Assembly: GCA_037200125.1 (NCBI GenBank)
Contig: JBBCGS010000005.1
Span: 124,001 to 188,000, forward strand
DNA from: JADGHX01 sp037200125
Lineage (GTDB): Bacteria; Pseudomonadota; Gammaproteobacteria; Steroidobacterales; Steroidobacteraceae
Length of the DNA stretch: 64,000 nt
Direction: 5' to 3'
Of the stretch, positions 1 to 8,694 are shown piece after piece. Below the pieces are notes generated by a model. The model was not told where the DNA came from. It did not search any database and was given only the letters and a program-made list of their open reading frames with translations. Position 1 is the stretch's first letter, and each line of letters starts with the position of its first letter. A program made the position numbers and the translations under genes.

Positions 1-3000
1 CGTACGAAAAGATCTCTTTGGGTCTTGTTTGATTGTTTTCCTCCGGATACGTATAGCTCGTTGGACGACCACGCCCATCCGAAGTCACCGACGTGGTTCG
101 GCCCAGCTCGTCCATGTAGCCGACTGGACGCTGGTAAGTGTCGAAGAACACACTGTATGTACCCCCCGCTGGGTCAGTGCGCTCGCCCCGCGTATGCTCG
201 GCGATGAAGTATTCATGGGGACAGCGAGCATTCGGCAGACTCAGCCTTGGGCATCCGGTCCCGGCCTTCATGGCCTCCGCATCGAATGCTCGCGAAACGC
301 GATACAAAGAGTCGTATACGTATTGGAGGGATGGCTTCGTCAGATCGTCCGCGTCTCGCACCTCATCGATGAGATGTCGGCCATACACGCCGCGCAACGA
401 GTGCACGATCTGCGTCGTCGACATGCCCGTCTGATCGGTAATCGAGGTCGTATACGGGCTGGCCGTAACCGGCTCCGTCACCGACACCGAGCGATAATCC
501 GCACCCGTGAGCGCGTTGTTGAATCCTCCCAAGCCGCTGTCGGTGAACTGGATCTTCCGGCCGAGCGAGTTATTGACCTCGATCAGCCCGTCAATAGTGT
601 ACCCGCCACTAGACACCGGGCCGTAGACAAGATTGACGCTAACGCCTTGCGGAAACGTCCAGCTGCTTAAACGGTGGCCCCTCACGTTCGCGCAGGAGCC
701 ATCACCCGCTACGACGTGGTTTCTCCAATACCCGAAGTTCTGAACATCCCCGTTAGCGTTGGTTACTGCGTAGGAAACGCCCGAAAAATCCCAGCCTCGA
801 GTGAGCGAATAGATCGGTCCTCCTCCACCGCACTTTGGCTCGGAGTAAGGGGTTCGTGCTCCTGTCTGGGTGAGTGTCGCGAAGCCTCCGGCACCCGGGG
901 CAATCCAGGTGCCGTCGTATAGTTTCACGAACTGGCGAGTATTCGCGCCGACATTCACCGTCGCGACGTTTCCGGAGAGCTGGTTGATCCACCACGCCGT
1001 CACCAACACGGCTGCGACTTCCCGCTGCCGTGTCACCGCGCCCTTATATACGTCCTGCATCGCCAGAAATGCGGCAACAGTTCCGACGCTCGCGCGGATG
1101 TCGCCATCCATAACCTCAAGGCCGCTGCCTGAGATCGTCAGTGAATTGTTCCAGTTGGTGGTCCAAGGGCTTTGAGGCTCCGTATAGACGTGCGGACCGA
1201 ACCCGCTTTGCACGTTACCACCGCGCCAGATCATGTTTGCAGTGAGCGCGTACGGGAAGCCGCCGTTACCGACGGTCAGCGAGGCGGGCGCCTGATACGT
1301 CACCGAGCCTGTTGCCGGATCGACGCCGAGCGCCGCGGAATGATCGACAAACCGCGCCTTGAGAACATCCGCCGCCGTGGCGGGGTTGTACTGCGATTCA
1401 TGGAAGACCTGCGGGCCTGCGCCACCACCCTTAATCGCCGCATTCGAATTGATCGTGAGGTGCGCGATCTCGAGCGGCTCAACGCCATCCGGCGCGTAGC
1501 GCGTGGCAACCATGGCCCCCCCGCGCTGATATGAGGGTATGTGGGTATACGTGTTCGTCCCGCTGCCTATGTAGGCGCTGGCGCGTTGCCCCGGGCCCAA
1601 GAATGCTTCGCCGGAAGCGATAGCTGTGAACCCTGCGTTCGCGTACAGGCTGACACGAGTCGCCGCGACACTCTGGCGTCCGTTTGTTTCGAGGCTTCCG
1701 ATTTCCGGCTCGCCAGGCCCGTGAATACCATCGTCGGTCGTGCTCGATTTTCCCTCAGTCAAGAAAAGCGGCTGAATCGCGCTGGAGCTGGAGGCATTGG
1801 CCGCGTTGAACTCGTAGAATCTGCGAGACGCGCCAGGCGAGGGGCTAAAATCTTCGGTCGCCGGCGGCAGATTGCCCCACTGAAAGCGAGTGGCAACGGA
1901 GGACGAGTCAGGCACGTCAGCAATCTGAACGATTGCACTCGCCTCGAGTGCCGCCTGCGTGGAAGCGATAGCGTGTAGGGCGCCCCGGCGCGTCACGGGA
2001 TCCGACACCTTGCTTGTCAGACTGAACGCCGTTTCGACGTCTACACGGTCGTAACTATCTGTGATGTCGTAACCATACCTTTCAGGGTCGCCCGGCCCAG
2101 ATAGCAGGTACGGTTTGAGCTCGGTGTCGGCCGCGACGATGCCGATCGTATGGTGATGGGTGAAGATGGAACTGGCGATCTGCGCATGTAACCGCGCGGC
2201 CTTCGACGCCTGCACCAGCCACGCGGCGGCAATCTGCTCGCGGCGCCCGTCCCCTTTCGATGCCTGGAAGAACGGCACGCAATTCTCACAGCCCGCCGGC
2301 GAAAGATGGAGTAGCGCCGAGTCGATTCGCGAGCTCCACTTCTCAATCAAGCCGCGATTGGCATCGCCCCAGCCGTGCACGATCGTGAATGGCGTCATGT
2401 AAGTCACAGGTTTCGTGACCACCGCGTCCATATATGTGCCGGTCGCAGACGCACTCGCCGCGTCTGCGGCGTACGGATGATTTACCGTCAACGTGACCGT
2501 ATTGGCGTAGCCGTATCCCGGGTTCTGCGCAGCGGTGTAAGCCCCCAGCGAGACGGAGTTCCCAAACTCGTCCACTAGCTTGAGCGCACCACTGAACTGC
2601 GTCGGCACAAAGTTTGTGTCGAAGATCAGCTTCCGGCCGTAGATGTCATCGGCGAAAAGAGTCTTGTCGATAATCTGCGGTCGAGTGGTGTCGGCGAGAA
2701 GGTAATACAGCTGCACGCGCAGACTAGTGCGAAACGTGTCTGGAATATCTCCCGACCAGGAATACGCGGGCGTCGCCGGATACGGTAACGACGTCTGCCT
2801 TAGCCCGCCCTCTGGAGCCACATAGGGCTGGATATCCGAGATGCCGATGAGGTCGCCAAGCTGCCCGGCGCTCAGAGGCTGGCCAGACGGCAAATTGTTC
2901 GACTGAATGTACGTACGCAGCGATCCCGCGTAGCCATCCAGTGTCGACTTTAATCCGCTGGCGTTGAGCCCCTGGATGTAGTTCACCCCAGAGGCAGTCC

Positions 3001-3730
3001 CGCTCGCCATGCCTGCGGTAGCTGCGGTGAGGGTCTGACCGGAACTCAGCGCGGCGGCCGAAGACAGTGTCACGCCCGAGCGAACATCGTAAGGCTTATA
3101 GCTCGGATCAAACACGTACGTCCCACCGCTGATGGTCGCGGTCACCCAGATATGTTCCATCTGAATGCTTGATACTGTCGCCGAGGTTGCGATACCCGAG
3201 CAGCCCTGATTGGTCGTTCCGTTGACGATCGCCGGGATGCCGCCACTTGCCAGGAGGTTGCAAGCCGCATTCGCATTGGTGATTCCTGTCCACGACTGGA
3301 ACTGCGCCGCATTGAGCTGAATCGTGCCGACCTGATAGCCCGCGGTGTACCCGGACTGACGCAGCAATTCCACCATCAGCTGCGCCTGGTCAAAAGGCGT
3401 TCCGCTCTTGTCGACGATCGCGCCTACGGCACCCTTCTGCGCGCCGAAGATGAATACGGTGTCGACGTAGTTTCGTACAAAGTCATAGATCTCATCGACG
3501 TTGCCGCGTAGCGCGCGCGCCAGCTCGACGATCTCGGCTGGGTTACCCGATGCGCCGGTGCTGTTCGTCGACGTAGTCGAACCGCCGTAGTACACGTTCG
3601 CTGCGGTCGGCGAGATGAGCGCGGCGGTCCCAATTTTTGTCGAGTCCAGCGCGGTCGCCACGAGCGGAAAAGCCAGAGCGATGGCCGGGATTAACGCCTT
3701 CCGGCCAAGACTCATGATGGTGATGCTCAT
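1..3730 (-). CDS. RHS/YD-repeat protein with N-terminal transglutaminase-like domain, partial (3' end off window)
   Basis: This open frame reads from ATG at 3730 (alternative ATG at 3715) to base 1 without a stop, about 1,243 codons. An N-terminal hydrophobic stretch (IPAIALAFPLVATAL) looks like a signal sequence. Residues about 60-205 resemble the transglutaminase-like domain: a helix with FDQAQLMVELLRQSGY, then EHIW (His) and FDPSY (Asp). The nucleophilic Cys expected in the FDQAQL segment is absent. The visible C-terminus has YD/RHS-type sequence (DELGRTTSVTSDGRGRPTSY, about residues 1205-1230), so RHS repeats probably continue beyond the window. The start lies 11 bp after the stop of the Fn3/Calx-beta gene, so the two are probably co-transcribed. 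Likely exported and cell-surface or secreted; the exact role is unknown. Confidence 0.8.
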   Translation of the reverse strand, partial: MSITIMSLGRKALIPAIALAFPLVATALDSTKIGTAALISPTAANVYYGGSTTSTNSTGASGNPAEIVELARALRGNVDEIYDFVRNYVDTVFIFGAQKGAVGAIVDKSGTPFDQAQLMVELLRQSGYTAGYQVGTIQLNAAQFQSWTGITNANAACNLLASGGIPAIVNGTTNQGCSGIATSATVSSIQMEHIWVTATISGGTYVFDPSYKPYDVRSGVTLSSAAALSSGQTLTAATAGMASGTASGVNYIQGLNASGLKSTLDGYAGSLRTYIQSNNLPSGQPLSAGQLGDLIGISDIQPYVAPEGGLRQTSLPYPATPAYSWSGDIPDTFRTSLRVQLYYLLADTTRPQIIDKTLFADDIYGRKLIFDTNFVPTQFSGALKLVDEFGNSVSLGAYTAAQNPGYGYANTVTLTVNHPYAADAASASATGTYMDAVVTKPVTYMTPFTIVHGWGDANRGLIEKWSSRIDSALLHLSPAGCENCVPFFQASKGDGRREQIAAAWLVQASKAARLHAQIASSIFTHHHTIGIVAADTELKPYLLSGPGDPERYGYDITDSYDRVDVETAFSLTSKVSDPVTRRGALHAIASTQAALEASAIVQIADVPDSSSVATRFQWGNLPPATEDFSPSPGASRRFYEFNAANASSSSAIQPLFLTEGKSSTTDDGIHGPGEPEIGSLETNGRQSVAATRVSLYANAGFTAIASGEAFLGPGQRASAYIGSGTNTYTHIPSYQRGGAMVATRYAPDGVEPLEIAHLTINSNAAIKGGGAGPQVFHESQYNPATAADVLKARFVDHSAALGVDPATGSVTYQAPASLTVGNGGFPYALTANMIWRGGNVQSGFGPHVYTEPQSPWTTNWNNSLTISGSGLEVMDGDIRASVGTVAAFLAMQDVYKGAVTRQREVAAVLVTAWWINQLSGNVATVNVGANTRQFVKLYDGTWIAPGAGGFATLTQTGARTPYSEPKCGGGGPIYSLTRGWDFSGVSYAVTNANGDVQNFGYWRNHVVAGDGSCANVRGHRLSSWTFPQGVSVNLVYGPVSSGGYTIDGLIEVNNSLGRKIQFTDSGLGGFNNALTGADYRSVSVTEPVTASPYTTSITDQTGMSTTQIVHSLRGVYGRHLIDEVRDADDLTKPSLQYVYDSLYRVSRAFDAEAMKAGTGCPRLSLPNARCPHEYFIAEHTRGERTDPAGGTYSVFFDTYQRPVGYMDELGRTTSVTSDGRGRPTSYTYPEENNQTRPKEIFSY

Positions 3731-3741
3731 AATGTTTCGGA

Positions 3742-6700
3742 TCAGCAATTGGTTACCAGGCAAACCAGGACGGTCTTGACGTTGGAAGGAGCGCTGCATT
3801 GAGAGCCCCTGCAAGCCTGCACCTCGAAGCGGTAAGAGCCACTGCTCACCCGCGAAAGGACAACGGCGTTACCAGAGACCGGACTTTCAGGTGCTGGCGA
3901 GAATGTGCCACCGGATACGCTGCGGTTCTGCAGGAGGACGTAGTGCGTGTCGCCGTACGTCGTTGTCCAGTTGAGCGCGAAGCTCACGCCCGGATCCACT
4001 CTACTGGCAGTGCCGCTAAGCGTCGGAACCGGCGGCGGTGAGTCGAGATCAACGATTGAAGACGTGAGGCTCGTCGGGCCCGAGATCGATGCGTTGTTGC
4101 CCGGAGATCCAATGGTGAACGCAAGTGACTCGACGCCCTCATTTACGCCGTTCCCTTCGAAGAGCGTAGGTACGCTGATCGTCTGACTGCTCGAAGAGCC
4201 GGGTGCGAAACTCAGCGTTCCAGATTGCGCCGTATAATCCGCCCCTTGACTTGCGGTCATGTCACCGGTGCTGTAATTGATTGTGTGCGTGAGCGCGGAA
4301 GCCCCGGTCTTAGTGATGGTATATACAAGCGGATTGCCTTCGAGCACCGCGCCGTTTACGGGCCCTGATAGCGTGAACGTCGGTGCCGCATTGGTGTTCT
4401 GGATCGTCCCTGTTCCACTGCCCGTGCTGATCGTCGCGAGATTCGTCGGCGAGCTGAGATTGACGTTGAACGTCAGGTTGTTGTTGTAGAGGCTGTCACT
4501 GAGAGATGTGACCGGAATCTGAAGCGACGGAACTCCCGGCTGAAACGTAAGCGTTCCGGAGTTCGACAGGTAGTTGGCGCCGGCAGCCGCCGTACCGTTC
4601 GCCGTCGCGAAGTCAACGCCATTGGATGTCGCGAGCGAGCCGCTGCGTGTCACGGTAAACGCAAACCCCGAGCCCTCAGATGCTGCGAGACTGTTGATCG
4701 AGAAAACCGGCTGCAGGTCGTCTTCGACGATCGTGACAGTGGCAGGACCGCCAACGAGCGTGGCGCCGTTCGTCGGGCTCGAGAGTGACACCGTGAAAGT
4801 CTCGTTGCCTTCGTAAACACCATCGTTGGTGATCGGGACCACGATCGTCTTCGTCGTATCCGCAGCCCCAAACGTCAGCGCGTCGGACACCGCGGTGTAG
4901 TCCGAACCCGCCACCGCCGTACCGTTCGCGCTTGCATAGCTGACCGAGTTAGTCACCGCCGAGGTCCCGGACTTGGTGACCGTAACGGTCGCCGAGCCGG
5001 CGTTTTCATTCACCGAAACATTGGCGACCGAAAGGCCGATACCGTCGTCATCGAGAATCGTGACTGCGGCCTGTGTCAGCGCGCCGAGCACAGCGCCGCC
5101 GGCCGGGCCGCTGAGCGTCAGCGTGAAGGTTTCGTTGCCTTCCAGGATCGAATCCGTCGCGATCGGAATGCTAATGGTCTTCGGTGTTGCATCACCGTCC
5201 GGCCAGGTAAGCGTTCCCGACGTCGTCGTGTAGTCGCCGGGCGCGGTCGCGGTCCCATCTGCAGTGCTGTACTGAACCGAAACGGCGCCGCCGTCAGCAA
5301 CGCTGCGACTCACCGAGATGTTCAGCGTGCCGTTCTCGGCGGTTGAATAGGTTGCCTGTTGAAGCTGGATCGACCCGGCCGCCGCCGCTGTCGTCACGGT
5401 CTTGCGGTTACCCGCAGCGTCCAGCGTGTACGAAGTGCTGTTGCCGGTGTTGGCAACAGTGCGGAGCCGACCTCCTTCGTCGTAGGTGTACGAGGTGGTC
5501 ACCGCACTCATGCCGGCGCCAGACGTCGCGTTCGCTGTGCTCGAGTACGGGCTGAAGTTGTTGGCCGCATCCTTCGCGCGAACACGATACGTATAGGCTG
5601 TCGATCCACTTACCGTGAGATCGCTGAACACGGTACCGGTCAGAGTACGAATGGTGGCATACGAGCAGTTCGAGACTGCGCAACGTTCCACGACGTAGGC
5701 CGTTACGCCAACATTGTCTGTCGACGCGCTCCACGACAGATCCACCTGCGTGCTCGACGCGGGTGTCGCACTGAGCCCAGCCGGAGCAGTGGGCGCCTGG
5801 ATGTCGCCCGCTCCCGGCGTGGTCGCGGACTGGATGCTCGAGTACCCGCTGAGGTTCGGAACAGCGTCCTGTGCGCGCACACGGTAGCTGTAGCTGGTTG
5901 ACGCGGACAGCCCCGTGTCGCTGAGCGTCGTCGCCGTTGGGGTGGCGATCTGCGTAAACGTCGAACAACCGACGCCCTGACATCGCTCCACGCGATAGCC
6001 GGTGACACCGACATTATCCGTCGAGGCCGTCCAGACGAGGTTGACCTGCGTGGCGGAAGCAGCTGTTGCAGATGGATTCCCCGGCACGGTGGGTGCGGTG
6101 GTATCCGGTGTGGCCGGTGTCGTCGCGCTCGAGGTGCCCGAATAAACGCTGAGGTTTGGCACAGCGTCCTGTGCACGCACACGATACGTGTAGCTTGTCG
6201 ACGCGGTAAGCCCGGTGTCGCTGAATGTCGTTGCCGTTGGCGTGGCGATCTGCGTAAACGTCGAGCAACCGGCGCCCTGACATCGCTCCACGCGGTAACC
6301 AGTTACCGCGACGTTGTCCGTCGACGCCGTCCACGACAGGTTGATCTGCGTGCTCGAGGCCGTTACCGCCGAGAAGTTCATCGGCTGCGACGGAGCCTGC
6401 GTATCCGCTGCAGCCTGCGTCGTCGCGCTTGAGGTGCTCGAATAGGCACTGAGGTTCGGAACCGCGTCCTGCGCGCGCACGCGGTAGGTGTAGCTGGTCG
6501 ACGCCGCACGCCCGGTGTCGCTGAACGTTGTTCCTGTCGGTGTCGCAATCTCAGCGAAGGTGGAGCAGCCCACTCCCTGGCATCGCTCCACGCGATACCC
6601 AGTAACCGCCACATTGTCGGTCGACGCTGTCCAGTTTAGAGTGATCTGGCTGCTCGATACCGCCGTCGCAGTCAGCCCCGTCGGTGCCGTGGGAGCCTGT

Positions 6701-7440
6701 GTATCTCCCGCGGCGGCAGCCTTGAACGCAGCCGCCTGTATGAGCCACCAACCGCTGGTGCCCATCGTCGCTGTCGCCGAATAACTGCCCGCCACCGTGG
6801 TCTGACGGTCTTCGACCAGATCTCCGCTCGCGAATGTTCTCGCGGTGTAGCCGCTTCCCGCAGCGGTGATCGAGTTCTGCACGTATACCCAGGCGAATAT
6901 CAGATCAGTCGCGTTCGTCGTCGTGAAGCTGCCGGTGTTCACGCTGGTGCCGGATCCGTTGGCGCCCTGGACCACGTCCACCGGGCTCGTCGTGTCGAGA
7001 CCGCTGTACTCCGAAATCCGAATCTCCGGCCACGTGACGCTGGCGCTGGTAATCGTGGCGGTAATCGTGTTGGCACCCGCGCCCGCCGAGACGATATTCT
7101 TCGCGTAATAAATATATGACGAAGCTGCGCCCGCTCGACGAGTCGGACCCGCCGCGAGCGTATAGACATTGCCCCTGCTGTCGGTCACCGACGAGACGCT
7201 CGTGGTGTCATCCGCCCAGCCGATTGCGACGACGTTCAAGTTGCCGGCTGTTTGCGCACCGGCGAACGTCGCGGAAATCGTGTTGGTACCCACGACCACC
7301 GTGGCGCTGCCTTGCACGTACGCGATAGCCGCCTCGGCGCACGGGATCACGAGCAACGAACCGAGCAGCGAGACGAAGATCGCGAAGAACGCACGTCCTA
7401 CGCGCCGGCCAACTGTGATAGCGAGAGAAAACAGGTGCAC
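3742..7440 (-). CDS. Secreted multidomain protein: Fn3 x4, YD motif, Calx-beta x4
   Basis: A 1,232-residue protein, probably exported and adhesive or scaffold-like. I prefer GTG at 7440 because GCAGGGG lies just upstream; the frame extends to TTG at 7479. Residues 1-37 form a signal peptide ending CAEA. Residues about 40-240 are a beta-sandwich-like region (EYSGLD, DSRGNVY). Four 100-residue fibronectin type III domains follow (about 245-642), each with WTASTDNV, YRVERCQG and YTYRVRAQDAVPN. A single YD/RHS-like stretch (YTYDEGGRL, YTLDAAGNRKTV) is at about 645-680. Four Calx-beta-like repeats with NE.FTLTLS and acidic DDD ends span about 685-1115. A C-terminal Ig/Fn3-like domain ends in VCLVTNC. 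The YD motif links it to the RHS-type gene 11 bp downstream. Substrate or partner unknown. Confidence 0.85.
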   Translation of the reverse strand: MHLFSLAITVGRRVGRAFFAIFVSLLGSLLVIPCAEAAIAYVQGSATVVVGTNTISATFAGAQTAGNLNVVAIGWADDTTSVSSVTDSRGNVYTLAAGPTRRAGAASSYIYYAKNIVSAGAGANTITATITSASVTWPEIRISEYSGLDTTSPVDVVQGANGSGTSVNTGSFTTTNATDLIFAWVYVQNSITAAGSGYTARTFASGDLVEDRQTTVAGSYSATATMGTSGWWLIQAAAFKAAAAGDTQAPTAPTGLTATAVSSSQITLNWTASTDNVAVTGYRVERCQGVGCSTFAEIATPTGTTFSDTGRAASTSYTYRVRAQDAVPNLSAYSSTSSATTQAAADTQAPSQPMNFSAVTASSTQINLSWTASTDNVAVTGYRVERCQGAGCSTFTQIATPTATTFSDTGLTASTSYTYRVRAQDAVPNLSVYSGTSSATTPATPDTTAPTVPGNPSATAASATQVNLVWTASTDNVGVTGYRVERCQGVGCSTFTQIATPTATTLSDTGLSASTSYSYRVRAQDAVPNLSGYSSIQSATTPGAGDIQAPTAPAGLSATPASSTQVDLSWSASTDNVGVTAYVVERCAVSNCSYATIRTLTGTVFSDLTVSGSTAYTYRVRAKDAANNFSPYSSTANATSGAGMSAVTTSYTYDEGGRLRTVANTGNSTSYTLDAAGNRKTVTTAAAAGSIQLQQATYSTAENGTLNISVSRSVADGGAVSVQYSTADGTATAPGDYTTTSGTLTWPDGDATPKTISIPIATDSILEGNETFTLTLSGPAGGAVLGALTQAAVTILDDDGIGLSVANVSVNENAGSATVTVTKSGTSAVTNSVSYASANGTAVAGSDYTAVSDALTFGAADTTKTIVVPITNDGVYEGNETFTVSLSSPTNGATLVGGPATVTIVEDDLQPVFSINSLAASEGSGFAFTVTRSGSLATSNGVDFATANGTAAAGANYLSNSGTLTFQPGVPSLQIPVTSLSDSLYNNNLTFNVNLSSPTNLATISTGSGTGTIQNTNAAPTFTLSGPVNGAVLEGNPLVYTITKTGASALTHTINYSTGDMTASQGADYTAQSGTLSFAPGSSSSQTISVPTLFEGNGVNEGVESLAFTIGSPGNNASISGPTSLTSSIVDLDSPPPVPTLSGTASRVDPGVSFALNWTTTYGDTHYVLLQNRSVSGGTFSPAPESPVSGNAVVLSRVSSGSYRFEVQACRGSQCSAPSNVKTVLVCLVTNC
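5515..6705 (-). repeat. Four tandem Fn3-encoding repeats with an exact 300-bp period
   Basis: Equivalent landmarks recur near 5,690, 5,990, 6,290 and 6,590 (the last three share CATCGCTCCACGCG), giving a period of exactly 300 bp. The middle copies are very similar at DNA level, while the copy nearest 5,600 has diverged most. This suggests domain duplication by unequal recombination within the Fn3 gene. Confidence 0.8.
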
Positions 7441-7788
7441 ACAAACCCCTGCCGATGACCGGCAAATAAACAAGAACAAGCAGCCTCCGGCCGAGCGGCT
7501 GCGCGCGAGCGCAACAACTGGCGAAGCGATGATTAGCCGACCGGAGCCGGACTATTCGATTCGTCTGAGGAGCGTATGCGAGTGAATCGCCGACGTGCGA
7601 TTCGCGAAGCATGAATCCGTCATGTTCCCTGTCCCGTTTTCATATCGAAGCATCCAGCGCGCATCTGAATGGCGCTGCTTTTATTGTCGAGCAACAGTTT
7701 CCGCTTCACTCGCCGCGAGCGTCAAGACTGCCATGCATCTTTTTTTGAAGCGGCTGTCGGACCGCGACGGACACTTGCGACGTTTCCG
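7441..7788. other. Intergenic region between the T2SS operon and the Fn3 gene
   Basis: This 348-bp gap lies between gspK and the Fn3/Calx-beta gene, both on the minus strand. I see no supported ORF and no clear terminator. It probably carries the promoter of the Fn3/RHS gene pair, but no convincing -35/-10 pair was found. Confidence 0.5.
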
Positions 7789-8694
7789 TTATCGCGCGGA
7801 CGTCGCTCTCCACGAATAAGTTTGCAGCGGATGCGCGTTGCTGCCAGTAACGCGAACAATCGCTAGCCGGCAGCGCTGCGCGTTCTCGCGCCCGGCGCAC
7901 GCACGAAGGCGCAGCACTTCGCCTGCGAACGTACGCGTGAAATCTGGCCCCACTCCAACGCCTTGCGCGCCAACTCCGCCTTCGGGCAACCACGTCCGAT
8001 CGCCAAGATGATTCTTCTCCGCAAATATCAGTGCGTTCATCACGAACTCGTTCGCTACTGCGGGTGAAGGCACTCGCTCGTGTGTGTACACCGTAAACGC
8101 GTCGAACAGCGCCGCCGTGATGTCTTCGCTCCCTAGAACCTGGCGCAGCTCTTCAACCGATTCGAACGCACCATTGCGGGGCCCATACGGGCGGCCTGCC
8201 CCGGCGTAGTCACGCGCTTCCGCGCCACCTTTGCGCGGTTCGTCGTCGGCGTCGGTCCAGTCTGCGATGCGCGACGCCATAGCGTGCGCCTTCTCGAGTT
8301 CCCAGCCGTTCGCTGCGAAGATCGCGAAGATTAGTTGCTCGTCGGCGGTGTTGAGATCGATGCGTCCGCGCTCGCGTTGTACGGTGACGGTCGCAGATCC
8401 CGTGGGCAACTCGACCCGGATAGCGGAGCCCGCCACCACCTGACCGCCCGACGCTGGTGCAGTGATGCGGAGCGCAACAATGCGAATTGCGCTGTCTGCG
8501 GCCGCTTCCAGGGTCACGCGCTCGCCGAAACGCTGGGCGGCGCGCCGATGACTCACGCTCATCACCGCAGTGGCGCTCGCCAGTAACGTGAGCAGCCCGA
8601 CCAGCCAAAGAACCGCGATGAGCGCGACGCCTCGCGCGCTACTTCGGCGTGACTTCGGGTACGGGCGGCGGTGGTGTTGTCGCTGCAGGGGCAT
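7789..8694 (-). CDS. gspK: Type II secretion minor pseudopilin GspK
   Basis: GspK is the largest minor pseudopilin and, with GspI and GspJ, caps the T2SS pseudopilus tip. The 301-residue product has a prepilin-type N-terminus (ARG, then VALIAVLWLVGLLTLLA) and, as usual in GspK, lacks the Glu at mature position 5. The body contains the SAM-like segment IDLNTADEQLIFAIF and DWTDADDEPR typical of the family. ATG at 8694 is chosen over the longer frame because it gives a short basic leader; it overlaps gspD by 56 nt. In Xanthomonas xps order, K normally follows J; here it is last, after D. Confidence 0.88.
   Translation of the reverse strand: MPLQRQHHRRPYPKSRRSSARGVALIAVLWLVGLLTLLASATAVMSVSHRRAAQRFGERVTLEAAADSAIRIVALRITAPASGGQVVAGSAIRVELPTGSATVTVQRERGRIDLNTADEQLIFAIFAANGWELEKAHAMASRIADWTDADDEPRKGGAEARDYAGAGRPYGPRNGAFESVEELRQVLGSEDITAALFDAFTVYTHERVPSPAVANEFVMNALIFAEKNHLGDRTWLPEGGVGAQGVGVGPDFTRTFAGEVLRLRACAGRENAQRCRLAIVRVTGSNAHPLQTYSWRATSAR

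Noticed and set aside
7441..7788. Possible GEMM (c-di-GMP) riboswitch suggested by GCCTCCGGCC near 7,482
   Set aside because: It is on the wrong strand for the downstream gene and the other conserved riboswitch elements are missing.
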